DNA from: Closterium sp. NIES-65
Lineage: Eukaryota > Streptophyta > Zygnematophyceae > Desmidiales > Closteriaceae
Reading direction: 5' to 3'
Assembly (NCBI GenBank): GCA_948144175.1
Contig: CANXME010002181.1
Coordinates: 310,001 to 374,000, forward strand
Length of the DNA: 64,000 nucleotides
Of this stretch, positions 21,820 to 31,189 are shown in pieces. Position numbers and translations under genes: made by a program. A model generated the notes under the pieces. That model was not told where the DNA came from. It made no database searches and saw only the letters and a program-made list of their open reading frames with translations. How positions within the stretch are numbered: the first letter of the stretch is position 1; every line of letters begins with the position of its first letter.

Positions 21820-22404
21820 TGTTGACGGGGGTAAGCTAACCACGACCTAGCACAACCTGGAGTGACCTACATCGACCTAAGAAAAACCTACTTTGACGAG
21901 CTGAGACTATGGGGAAGCGAGGACCTAAGAAGAAGAGAGACTACCTATGTTGGGACGGTGGAAGGAGAAACACGGTAGCAGCGCGACCTGCAGTGGGAAA
22001 CGAAGAGAAGGAGAGGAAGCGTGCTGAAATGGAGAAGAAACATGGCTGAAATGTCGTGCTTTCAAGTGACGTGAAGAGAAGTCACGCCGGGTCAAAGGCG
22101 CGTCCAAGGAAGTCTGAATTTGGAACTCGAGGCGCGTCCGGTTCATGGTTGGATTTGGAAATTGAGACGAATACAACTCAGCTCGAAATTAGGCGCGCGC
22201 AAGGGCGAAATCAGAAATCCTTTTGCTTATAACTTCCTTTGTGTTTTCTGTTTTTGTATGCCTTCTTCAATGAAATTACTTCAACTTTCTGCCTTAGTTT
22301 TCCATCAAATTCCTTCACACAGTTGAAGCCAGAGGTTACTATGCATACTACTAAGACTCTAAATAGTCTTCATAGTCTAGACTTAAGGTTGCGCACGTTC
22401 AAGA
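21820..22404 (+). repeat. Cop-2 3' LTR, 585 bp
   Basis: The same sequence as 2794-3376 with many scattered substitutions and two small indels. It starts tgttgac, and the pol stop codon uses its first bases. It is followed by the cattc duplication and then minisatellite. Confidence 0.92.
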
Positions 22405-25400
22405 CATTCCCTTCTCTGCTTTCCCCCTAACCCCTTCCCTGCTTCCCCCCATACCCTTCTCTGCTTCCCCCCCATCCCCTTCTCTGCTTCCCCCCATACT
22501 CTTCTCTGCTTCCCCCCATCCCCTTATCTGATTTCCCCCATCCCCTTCCCTGCTTCCCCCCATCCCCTTCCCTGCTTTCCCCCATCCCCTTCTCTGCTTC
22601 CTCCATCCCCTTCTCTGCTTTCCCCCATCCCCTTCTCTGCTTCCCCCCATCGCCTTCCCTGCTTCCCCCCTCCCCTTTTCTGCTTCCTCCCATCCCCTTC
22701 CGTGCTTCCCCCCATCCCCTTCCCTGCTTCCACCATCCCCTTCTCTGCTTTCCCCCATCCCCTTCCCTCCTTCCCCCCATCCTCTTCTCTGCTTCCCCCC
22801 TTACCCTTCTCTGCTGTCCCCCATCCCCTTCCCTGCTACCCCCCATCCCCTTCCGTGCTTCCCCCCATCCCCTTCCGTGCTTCCCCCCATCCCCTTCCCT
22901 GCTTCCCCCCATCCCCTTCTCTGCTTCCCCCCATCCCCTTCCCTCCTTCCCCCCATCCTCTTCTCTGCTTCCCCCCATACCCTTCTCTGCTTTCCCCCAT
23001 CCCCTTCCCTGCTACCCCCCATCCCCTTCCGTGCTTCCCCCCATCCCCTTCCCTGCTTCCCCCCATCCCCTTCTCTGCTTCCCCCCATCCCCTTCCCTGC
23101 TTCCCCCCAACCCCTTCCCTGCTTCCCCCCATCCCCTCCACTGCTTCCCCCCATCCACTTCTCTGCTTTCCCCCATCCCCTTCTCTGCTTCCCCCCATCC
23201 CCTTCTCTTCTTTCCCCCATCCCCTTCCCTGCTTACCCCCATCCCCTTTCCAGCTTCCCCCCATCCCCTTCCCTGCTTCCCGCCATCCCCTTCCCTGCTT
23301 CCCCCCATCCCCTTCCCTGCTTCCCCCCATCCCCTTCCCTGCTTCCCCCCATCCCCTTCCCTGCTTCCCCCCATCCCCTTCCCTGCTTCCCCCCATCCCC
23401 TTCTCTGCTTCCCCCCATCCCCTTCCCTGCTACCCCCCATCCCCTTCCGTGCTTCCCCCCATCCTCTTCCCTGCTTCCCCCCATCCCCTTCTCTGCTTCC
23501 CCCCATCCCCTTCCCTGCTTCCCCCCAACCGCTTCCCTGCTTCCCCTCATCCCCTTCCCTGCTTCCCCCCATCCCCTCCACTGCTTCCCCCCATCCACTT
23601 CTCTGCTTCCCCCCATCCCCTTCTCTGCTTCCTCCCATCCCCTTCCCTGCTTTCCCCCATCCCCTTCCCTGCTTCCCCCCATCCCCTTCCCTGCTTCCCC
23701 CCATCCCCTTAACTGCTTCCCCGCATCCCCTTCTCTGCATTCCCCCATCCCCTTCTCTGCTTCCCCCCATCCCCTTCTCTTCTTTCCCCCATCCCCTTCC
23801 CTGCTTCCCCCCATCCCCTTCCCTGGTTCCCCCCATCCCCTTCTCTGCTTCCCCCCATTCCCTTCTCTGCTTCCCCCGATCCCCTTCCCTGCTTTCCCCC
23901 ATCCCCTTCCCTGCTTCCCCCCATCCCCTTCCCTGCTTCCCCCCATCCCCTTCTCTGCTTTCCCCCATCCCCTTCCCTGCTTCCCACCATCCCCTTCTCT
24001 GCTTTCCCCCATCCCCTTCCCTGCTACTCCCCATCCCCTTCCGTGCTTCCCCCCATCCCCTTCCCTGCTTCCCCTCATCCCCTTCCCTGCTTCCCCCCAT
24101 CCCCTTCACTGCTTCCCCCCATCCCCTTCTCTGCTTTCCCCCATCCCCTTCTCTGCTTCCCCCCATCCCTTTCTCTTCTTTCCCCCATCCCCTTCCCTGC
24201 TTCCCCCCATCCCCTTTCCTGCTTCCCCCCATCCCCTTCCCTGCTTCCCGCCATCCCCTTCCCTGCTTCCCCCCATCCCCTTCCCTGCTTCCCCCCATCC
24301 CCTTCTCTGCTTCCCCCCATCCCCTTCCCTGCTTCCCCCCATCTCCTTCCATGCTTTCCGCCATCCTCTTCCCTGCTTCCCCCCATCCCCTTCCCTGCTT
24401 CCCCCCATCCCCTTCCCTGCTTCCCCCCATCCCCTTCCCTGCTTCCCCCCATCCCCTTCTCTGCTTCCTCCCATCCCCTTCTCTGCTTCCCCCCATCCCC
24501 TTCCCTGCTTCCCCCCATCCCCTTCCCTGCTTCCCACCATTCCCTTCCCTGCTTCCTCCCATCCCCTTCTCTGCTTCCCCCCATCCCTTTCTCTTCTTTC
24601 CCCCATCCCCTTCCCAGCTTCCCCCCATCCCCTTTCCTGCTTCCCCCCATCCCCTTCCCTGCTTCCTGCCATCCCCTTCCCTGCTTCCCCCCATCCCCTT
24701 CCCTGCTTCCCCCCATCCCCTTCTCTGCTTCCCCCCATCCCCTTCCCTGCTTCCCCCCATCCCCTTCCCTGCTTCCCCCCATCCCCTTCTCTGCTTCCCC
24801 CCATCCCCTTCTCTGCTTCCCCCCATCCCCTTCCCTGCTTCCCCCCATCTCCTTCCATGCTTTCCGCCATCCTCTTCCCTGCTTCCCCCCATCCCCTTCC
24901 CTGCTTCCCCCCATCCCCTTCCCTGCTTCCCCCCATCCCCTTCCCTGCTTCCCCCCATCCCCTTCTCTGCTTCCTCCCATCCCCTTCTCTGCTTCCTCCC
25001 ATCCCCTTCCCTGCTTCCCCCCATCCCCTTTCCTGCTTCCCCCCATCCCCTTCCCTGCTTCCCGCCATCCCCTTCCCTGCTTCCCCCCATCCCCTTCCCT
25101 GCTTCCCCCCATCCCCTTCTCTGCTTCCCCCCATCCCCTTCCCTGCTTCCCCCCATCCCCTTCCCTGCTTCCCCCCATCCCCTTCTCTGCTTCCCCCCAT
25201 CCCCTTCTCTGCTTCCCCCCATCCCCTTCCCTGCTTCCCCCCATCTCCTTCCATGCTTTCCGCCATCCTCTTCCCTGCTTCCCCTCATCCCCTTCCCTGC
25301 TTCCCCCCATCCCCGTCCCTGCTTCCCCCCATCCCCTTCACTGCTTCCCCCCATCCCCTTCTCTGCTTTCCCCCATCCCCTTCTCTGCTTCCCCCCATCC

Positions 25401-28400
25401 CTTTCTCTTCTTTCCCCCATCCCCTTCCCTGCTTCCCCCCATCCCCTTTCCTGCTTCCCCCCATCCCCTTCCCTGCTTCCCGCCATCCCCTTCCCTGCTT
25501 CCCCCCATCCCCTTCCCTGCTTCCCCCCATCCCCTTCTCTGCTTCCCCCCATCCCCTTCCCTGCTTCCCCCCATCCCCTTCCCTGCTTCCCCCCATACCC
25601 TTCCCTGCTTCCCCCCATCCCCTTCTCTGCTTCCCCCCATCCCCTTCTCTGCTTCCCCCCATCCCCTTCCCTGCTTCCCCCCATCTCCTTCCATGCTTTC
25701 CGCCATCCTCTTCCCTGCTTCCCCCCATCCCCTTCCCTGCTTCCCCCCATCCCCTTCCCTGCTTCCCCCCATCCCCTCCCTGCTTCCCCCCATCCCCTTC
25801 TCTGCTTCCTCCCATCCCCTTCTCTGCTTCCCCCCATCCCCTTCCCTGCTTCCCCCCATCCCCTTCCCTGCTTCCCACCATTCCCTTCCCTGCTTCCTCC
25901 CATCCCCTTCCCTGCTTCCCCCCATCCCCTTCCCTGCTTTCCCCCATCCCCTTCTCTGCTTCCCCCCATACTCTTCTCTGCTTCCCCACATCCCATTCCC
26001 TGCTTCCCCCCATCCCCTTCCCTGCTTCCCCCCATTCCCTTCTCTGCTTCCCCCCATCCCCTTCCCTGCTTTCCCCCATCCCCTTCTCTGCTTCCCCCCA
26101 TCCCCTTCTCTGCTTCCCCACATCCCATTCCCTGCTTCCCCCCATCCCCTTCTCTGCTTCCCCCCATTCCCTTCACTGCTTCCCCCCATCCCCTTCCCTG
26201 CTTTCCCCCATCCCCTTCTCTGCTTCCCCCCATCCCCTTCTCTGCTTCCCCACATCCCATTCCCTGCTTCCCCCCATCCCCTTCTCTGCTTCCCCCCATT
26301 CCCTTCACTGCTTCCCCCCATCCCCTTCCCTGCTTTCCCCCATCCCCTTCTCTGCTTCCCCCCATCCTCTTCTCTGCTTCCCCACATCCCATTCCCTGCT
26401 TCCCCCCATCCCCTTCCCTGCTTCCCCCCATTCCCTTCTCTGCTTCCCCCCATCCCCTTCCCTGCTTTCCCCCATCCCCTTCTCTGCTTCCCCCCATACT
26501 CTTCTCTGCTTCCCCCCATCGCCTTCCCTGCTTCCTCCCATCCCCTTCTCTGCTTCCTCCCATCCCCTTCCGTGCTTCCCCCCATCCCCTTCCCTGCTAC
26601 CCCCCATCCCCTTCCCTGCTTCCCCCCATCCCCTTCTCTGCTTCCCCACATCCCATTTCCTGCTTCCCCCCATCCCCTTCTCTGCTTCCCCCCATCCCCT
26701 TCACTGCTTCCCCCCATCCCCTTCTCTGCTTTCCCCCATCCCCTTCTCTGCTTCCCCCCATCCCCTTCTCTGCTTCCCCACATCCCATTCCCTGCTTCCC
26801 CCCATCCCCTTCTCTGCTTCCCCCCATTCCCTTCTCTGCTTCCCCCCATCCCCTTCCCTGCTTTCCCCCATCCCCTTCTCTGCTTCCCCCCATACTCTTC
26901 TCTGCTTCCCCCTATCCCCTTCCCTGCTTTCCCCCATCCCCTTCCCTGTTTCCCCCCATCCCCTTCCCTGCTTCCCCCCATCCCCTTCTCTGCTTTCCCC
27001 CATCCTCTTCTCTGCTTCCCCCCATCCCCTCATGTACTTCCCCCCCTCCCCTTCCCTGCTTCTCCCCATCCCCTTCCGTGCTTTACCCCATCCCCTTCTC
27101 TGCTTCCCCCATCCCTTTCTCTGCTTTCCCCCATCCCCTTCTCTGCTTCCTCCCATCCCCTTCCCTGCTTCCCCCCATCCCCTTCCCTGCTTCCCCCCAT
27201 CCCCTTCCCTGCTTCCCCCATCCCCGTCTCTGCTTCCCCCCATCCTCTTCCCTGCTTCCCCCCATCCCGTTCCCTGCTTTCCCCCATCCCCTTACCTGCT
27301 TCCCCCCATCCCCTTCCCTGCTTCCACCCATCCCCTTCACTGCTTCCCCCCATCCCCTTCTCTGCTTCCCCCCATCCCCTTCCCTGCTTCCCCCCATCCC
27401 CTTCTCTTCTTTCCCCCATCCCCTTCACTGCTTCCCCCCATCCCCTTCTCTGCTTCCCCCCATCCCCTTCCCTGCTTCCCCCCATCCCCTTCTCTTCTTT
27501 CCCCCATCCCCTTCCCTGCTTCCCCTCATCCCCTTCCCTGCTTTCCCCCATCCCCTTCCCTGCTTCCCCCCATCCCCTTCCCTGCTTCCCCCCATCCCCT
27601 TCCCTGCTTCCCCCCATACCCTTCCCTGCTTCCCCCCATCCCCTTCTCTGCTTCCCCCCATCCCCTTCCCTGCTTTCCCCCATCCTCTTCCCTGCTTCCC
27701 CCCATCTCCTTCCCTGCTTTCCCCCATCCTCTTCCCTGCTTCCCCCCATCCCCTTCCCTGCTTCCCCCCATCCCCTTCCCTGCTTCCCCCCATCCCCTTC
27801 CCTGCTTCCCCCCATCCCCTTCTCTGCTTCCTCCCATCCCCTTCCCTGCTTCCCCCCATCCCCTTCCCTGCTTCCCCCCATCCACTTCCCTGGTTCCCCC
27901 CATCCCCTTCTCTTCTTTCCCCCATCCCCTTCCCTGCTTCCTCCCATCCCCTTCCCTGCTTCCCCCCATCCCTTTCCCTGCTTCCCCCCATCCCCTTCTC
28001 TGCTTTCCCCCATCACCTTCACTGCTTCCCCCCATCCCCTTCTCTTCTTTCCCCCATCCCCTTCACTGCTTCCCCCCATCCCCTTCCCTGCTTCCCCCCA
28101 TCCCCTTCCCTGCTTCCCCCTATCCCCTTCTCTGCTTCCCCCCCATCCCCTTCCCTGCTTTTCCCCATCCCCTTCTCTGCTTCCCCCCAAACTCTTCTCT
28201 GCTTCCCCCCATCCCCTTCTCTGCTTTCCCCCATCCCCTTCCCTGCTTCCCCCCATCCCCTTCTCTGCTTTCCCCCATCCTCTTCTCTGCTTCCCCCTAT
28301 CCCCTTATGTACTTTCCCCCATCCCCTTCCCTGCTTCCTCCCATCCCCTTCCCTGCTTCCCCCCATCCCCTTCTCTGCTTTCCCCCATCCTCTTCTCTGC

Positions 28401-28535
28401 TTCCCCCCCATCCCCTTCTGTGCTTTCCCCCATCCCCTTCCCTGCTTCCCCCCATCCCCTTCCCTGCTTTCCCCCATCCCCTTCCCTGCTTCCCCCATCC
28501 CCTTCCCTGCTTCCCCCCATCCCCTTCTTTGCTAC
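22405..28535. repeat. 22-bp minisatellite, right arm (about 279 units)
   Basis: Same unit as 1328-2793. The minus strand is almost all purine with G runs of 3-6 every unit. Higher-order structure is visible: a marker variant cacatcccatt recurs at 132-bp steps (six units) between about 25987 and 26779. Another marker, atctccttccatgctttccg, recurs at about 24341, 24847, 25243 and 25683, steps of 23, 18 and 20 units. The array ends near 28535 in unique sequence. No stop codon occurs in the consensus in any frame, which creates apparent frames of up to about 1900 codons on the plus strand and 1180 on the minus strand. Confidence 0.95.
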
Positions 28536-29059
28536 AACAGACCTCAACACAGCTAGATTCAGCTAGTACCCTGCCACACAAGAAGATGCAACAAGCCAGA
28601 CACACGAGCTGAAACAGGTCAGTGGTCATTCCTAGCCCTTTACCTCCTCCCTTCTAATAGGTATCATGAAGTTCCACAATCAGATCAGCTACACACTAAC
28701 GATGAAATGGAAGCGTGAGCGAGCAGCTCGACTGTCCTGGTCCGCATCTCTCTTAACACTCTGGCAGTCACACCCACTTCCAAAACCCGCCACTGCCTGT
28801 TTTCTTGGGCTCTACCTGCCTTTCCGTTGCTCCACTTGCAAAAGGTAGGAGCCAGATTGGGTGACTTCTAGGAGAACCCAACCTGGGAGATAGCGAGATA
28901 ACGCACAGTGAAGTGCTGCAGAGACAGCAGCCAACACGATCTGCAGCTGATGAGGGCGTGTTGGCTGCACAAGCAACAGCAACAACAGGAAACAGAAAAC
29001 CGCAGCCAACAGAAAACGATGACCAGGACATTCGAGCTGCTCACCTGCGCCTCACTCTC
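28536..29059. other. Unique sequence 3' of the glycosyltransferase; no secure gene
   Basis: Transition from the minisatellite into unique DNA. It probably contains the 3' untranslated region of the minus-strand glycosyltransferase, whose stop codon is at 29060-29062. A plus frame at 28666-28848 (60 codons) has no recognisable motif and I do not call it. No RNA gene is seen. Confidence 0.5.
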
Positions 29060-30502
29060 TCAGGAAACATACCCTCGCGCCTCTCTCAGCTCCTCCAAAC
29101 CGGTCTCCTTCATTATATAAGGCATGGAGATATTGGTGAGCTTATTCCCCTGCTGGTGCAAGATGCATGCCTCCCCCCCCGAATTAACCTGTCGCACCAG
29201 CGCCTGCTCCCCTGTACCCAGAATCGTGAAGTTGTCCCAGTTGAGACCCCCCAGGTGCATGAACAGCGAGCTGTAGTGGTCCAGCTTCATGAACGGCGCC
29301 GCCATCACCGCCGCCGCGCCCCTGTGCCCGGCGCGCCGCGCTTCGTCCATGACGCGCTGCTTAGGCTTGGCGGGCAGGCGGTGGAACGGCGACATGGCGG
29401 AGTCGAACTGCACCGTGCGGTTGTTCCGCCACGCCGCTCTGCTCGCCGACTCCGCCGCCTCCGCCTGCGCGCGCACCGCATCCGCCACGTCGCTCGGCGA
29501 TTCCCACGCGGCGCGCACGGCGGAGGGGTCGGGGTTGGGCGCGCGCGGCATGTCGCGGAAGAGGTACTGCTGCGCGAGGAACGCGAGAATGAACCCGCGC
29601 TGGTCCTGCATGCAGTCGCGCACGTAGATCAGATCGATGATCTCCGCCACCGCCCACGCGTACCCGCCATAAGCTCCCGCATTAAGAAACCGATTCACAG
29701 ACGAATCTCTTTTATGAGGAAAGTACGGCTCTAGCTTCTTCCAATCTGGCCAGCAGAATATCTCCGCGCCGAAAACTACGGGCGCGTTGAGCGCGAAGAA
29801 GGCGTCGAGGAATTTTTGCGGGCGGCATCTGGGGTGCGGCATGAGAAAGACGTCGTCGGCGTCGGTGGTGATCACGACGCGATCACGCGGCAGCGCCGCG
29901 AGGAAGTCGCGGATGGCGCGCAGGCGGCCGCCTTGGCCCGTCCACGGCTGGCGGCTTCCGATTATGGAGAAGCTGATCCCCGCCATGTGCGCGAAATCCG
30001 CGAGGCGCACCATGTTTACCCCGCATTCAGACGAGTAGATTACCCACTCCAGCAGGCATGATCCCGACTGGGAGAACCTGTTAGGAGGCAGCGGATGGTT
30101 ATCCCACGGATCCGCCCTCGCGTCGTACGTCACCGTGCACCCGTCAGCAACCTGGTGCTCCGCCTCCCCGCGTTCACGCAAGTCCCGCCCGCGCGCCATC
30201 AATGCCTCCCCTTTGGCGACGGCGGCTTCTACCAGATCCGTGCACTTCTGCGAATGCAGATCCGACAGCATGTTTAGCTTGAATAGATGTCCCGCGCGCT
30301 GCGTCACGCACGAGTCCCACGTGTCGCGGAACTCCTCCGCCTGCGGCGAGAGGCCGGTGGCAAATATGGTCCAGTAGCAGATGTACGTAAGGACTACGAG
30401 CGCAAATGCAGCGCATCCGAGGACGAGGCGAAGGACGAACGCGATCTTGGAGGAGAAACACAGGCGGAAAGCATGAGAGATTAAACTTGGAGTAGGCGCC
30501 AT
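29060..30502 (-). CDS. Putative PLOD-type glycosyltransferase, type II membrane protein
   Basis: A 480-residue single-exon gene, stop TGA. I chose the ATG at 30502 because it has a favourable context (CTCCCATGG); five more upstream codons would need a GTG start. A short basic N-terminus is followed by one hydrophobic segment at about residues 26-48 and no cleavage site, suggesting a Golgi/ER type II anchor. The lumenal domain has the nucleotide-sugar and metal-binding DxD motif as TTDADDVFL (about 212-220), then VVFGAEIFCWPDW (about 242-254), FLNAGAYGG (272-280) and a DQ pair (300-301). A late LDHYSSLFMHLGG resembles the acceptor-side histidine motif. This order matches the glycosyltransferase domain of procollagen lysyl-hydroxylase/glucosyltransferase (PLOD) proteins, without the hydroxylase part. 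Acceptor and sugar are unknown; a UDP-sugar transferase in the secretory pathway is the safe inference. It is the only convincing host gene here, with MULE-1 starting about 105 bp upstream of its ATG. Confidence 0.88.
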   Translation of the reverse strand: MAPTPSLISHAFRLCFSSKIAFVLRLVLGCAAFALVVLTYICYWTIFATGLSPQAEEFRDTWDSCVTQRAGHLFKLNMLSDLHSQKCTDLVEAAVAKGEALMARGRDLRERGEAEHQVADGCTVTYDARADPWDNHPLPPNRFSQSGSCLLEWVIYSSECGVNMVRLADFAHMAGISFSIIGSRQPWTGQGGRLRAIRDFLAALPRDRVVITTDADDVFLMPHPRCRPQKFLDAFFALNAPVVFGAEIFCWPDWKKLEPYFPHKRDSSVNRFLNAGAYGGYAWAVAEIIDLIYVRDCMQDQRGFILAFLAQQYLFRDMPRAPNPDPSAVRAAWESPSDVADAVRAQAEAAESASRAAWRNNRTVQFDSAMSPFHRLPAKPKQRVMDEARRAGHRGAAAVMAAPFMKLDHYSSLFMHLGGLNWDNFTILGTGEQALVRQVNSGGEACILHQQGNKLTNISMPYIMKETGLEELREARGYVS

Positions 30503-30597
30503 GGGAGAGGACTGCACGACTGCTTGAAGACTACATTCCTGGAACCGTGTTATTTGTGAAGGTAAAAAGCGTGAGATTTGTTGGGGGTTCGATCAGC
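30503..30597 (-). promoter_or_regulatory. Residual upstream region of the glycosyltransferase
   Basis: These are the only host bases left between the start codon and the MULE-1 target duplication. I see no clear TATA element. The original promoter is either very compact or now lies beyond MULE-1. Confidence 0.4.
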
Positions 30598-30606
30598 CCA
30601 CTTCGC

Positions 30607-30918
30607 GAGGGAATTTCTCCAGACTCCGAAACGGTGATTTGCCGTTGCACACGTGGCCTCGAATTGCTACCGTGGTCCGACAATTCTATGATAATTGCTC
30701 GAGTGGTCTTGCCAGAGGTTTCCTCTGGCATTTTTTTAATCCGGCACATTACCCAAAGCCGGTTTTTAGCCCTGAAATTCTTACTTCGAACGTGTCTCTT
30801 CCCGCGAAAGTGTGGCGTACACGGAAAGACGTGCACGAGGGCGACAAAGTCACTATTCGGATAAGCAACAAAAATCAGCACACTCATCTAGGCAAACAGT
30901 TGCGCTCAATTTCGGTCC
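30607..30918 (+). repeat. MULE-1 left TIR (312 bp, inner part missing)
   Basis: Matches the outer half of the MULE-2 left arm (40793-41105) and the reverse complement of the right arm here. It stops abruptly at ggtcc, where Cop-4 gag sequence begins. Confidence 0.88.
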
Positions 30919-30920
30919 GC

Positions 30921-31182
30921 ACTGACTAAAGTGGGCACGCTCGGAGGAAGGGAGGTGGCGACGCACAGCAAGACGTGCAGCAGCATCGCGGGTCGCCCAC
31001 TTGGAGCGAACGGCGGAATCAGCATCAGGAGGAGGGGCAGGGACAGCGCCAGAGACAAAGTCAAAGAGAGAGACCTCATCGACCGCATCACACAGTAAGT
31101 ACAGCTGCAGGTCCTCAATCCAGACTGCAAAGTCAATGGCTCTACCCTCAGCGTCAAAAGCTAGGACATTGGGGGTGGCCAT
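30921..31182 (-). pseudogene. Cop-4 gag N-terminal fragment
   Basis: ATG at 31182. It corresponds to residues 1 to about 86 of gag in Cop-3 and Cop-7, with the same FDAEGRAIDF and RSKWATRDAAARLAVRRHLP segments. The frame continues past the junction into TIR sequence and stops at 30853, giving a short chimeric tail. Confidence 0.85.
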
Positions 31183-31189
31183 GACAGCA

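Larger units (their letters stand above)
3441..21825 (+). pseudogene. Cop-2 gag-pol polyprotein, interrupted
   Basis: The start codon is at 3441. The frame runs to 3684, is broken by Gyp-1, and resumes in the correct frame at 17195, so it was open when Gyp-1 inserted. Gag carries two classical CCHC knuckles at about 17755-17800 and 17936-17980. The protease has a DSGC motif near 18175. A GAG-pre-integrase HHCC region (about 18665-18830) and a DDE integrase core (about 18850-19200) follow. RT motif A (LDIKNAFLNG) is near 20510 and YVDD at about 20761. RNase H has ADAS, SGAEAEY and a TKHMD motif (about 21280-21600). In-frame stops are TGA at 18004-18006, exactly between gag and protease, and TAG at 20722-20724 just before YVDD. 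The terminal TGA at 21823-21825 lies within the first six bases of the 3' LTR. Domain order and motifs are direct observation; inactivity is inferred from the lesions. Confidence 0.93.
2794..22404 (+). mobile_element. Cop-2: Ty1/Copia element, host of a nested chromovirus
   Basis: LTRs at 2794-3376 and 21820-22404 are flanked by the perfect 5-bp duplication cattc (2789-2793 and 22405-22409). Removing the nested Gyp-1 and one of its duplications leaves about 6.1 kb, a normal Copia size. The internal order is PBS, gag with two CCHC knuckles, protease, integrase, reverse transcriptase, RNase H, which is the Copia order with integrase before RT. The LTRs differ by many substitutions and small indels (roughly 4-5% by eye), so this is the oldest insertion of the nest. 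It sits inside the 22-bp minisatellite. It is a different lineage from Cop-3 to Cop-8: longer LTRs, no glycine-rich tract, different gag. Confidence 0.95.

Noticed and set aside
23012-26563. Glycine/arginine-rich protein of about 1180 residues on the minus strand (MGGSREGDGGKQ repeats)
   Set aside because: Same explanation on the opposite strand; open frames overlap in all three minus frames and simply follow the repeat.
22877-28612. Apparent proline-rich protein of about 1900 residues on the plus strand, with similar long frames in the other plus frames
   Set aside because: The 22-bp unit has no stop codon and cycles through all three frames every 66 bp, so every frame is open and encodes the same 22-residue period. 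No domain, conserved start or non-repeat coding part exists.
28666-28848. 60-residue plus-strand frame beside the glycosyltransferase
   Set aside because: No motif, no conserved features, and it lies in the probable 3' untranslated region of the opposite-strand gene.
30580-30600. tRNA-like ggttcgatc box near the glycosyltransferase
   Set aside because: No matching A box or cloverleaf can be drawn around it. I found no tRNA or rRNA gene in the window.
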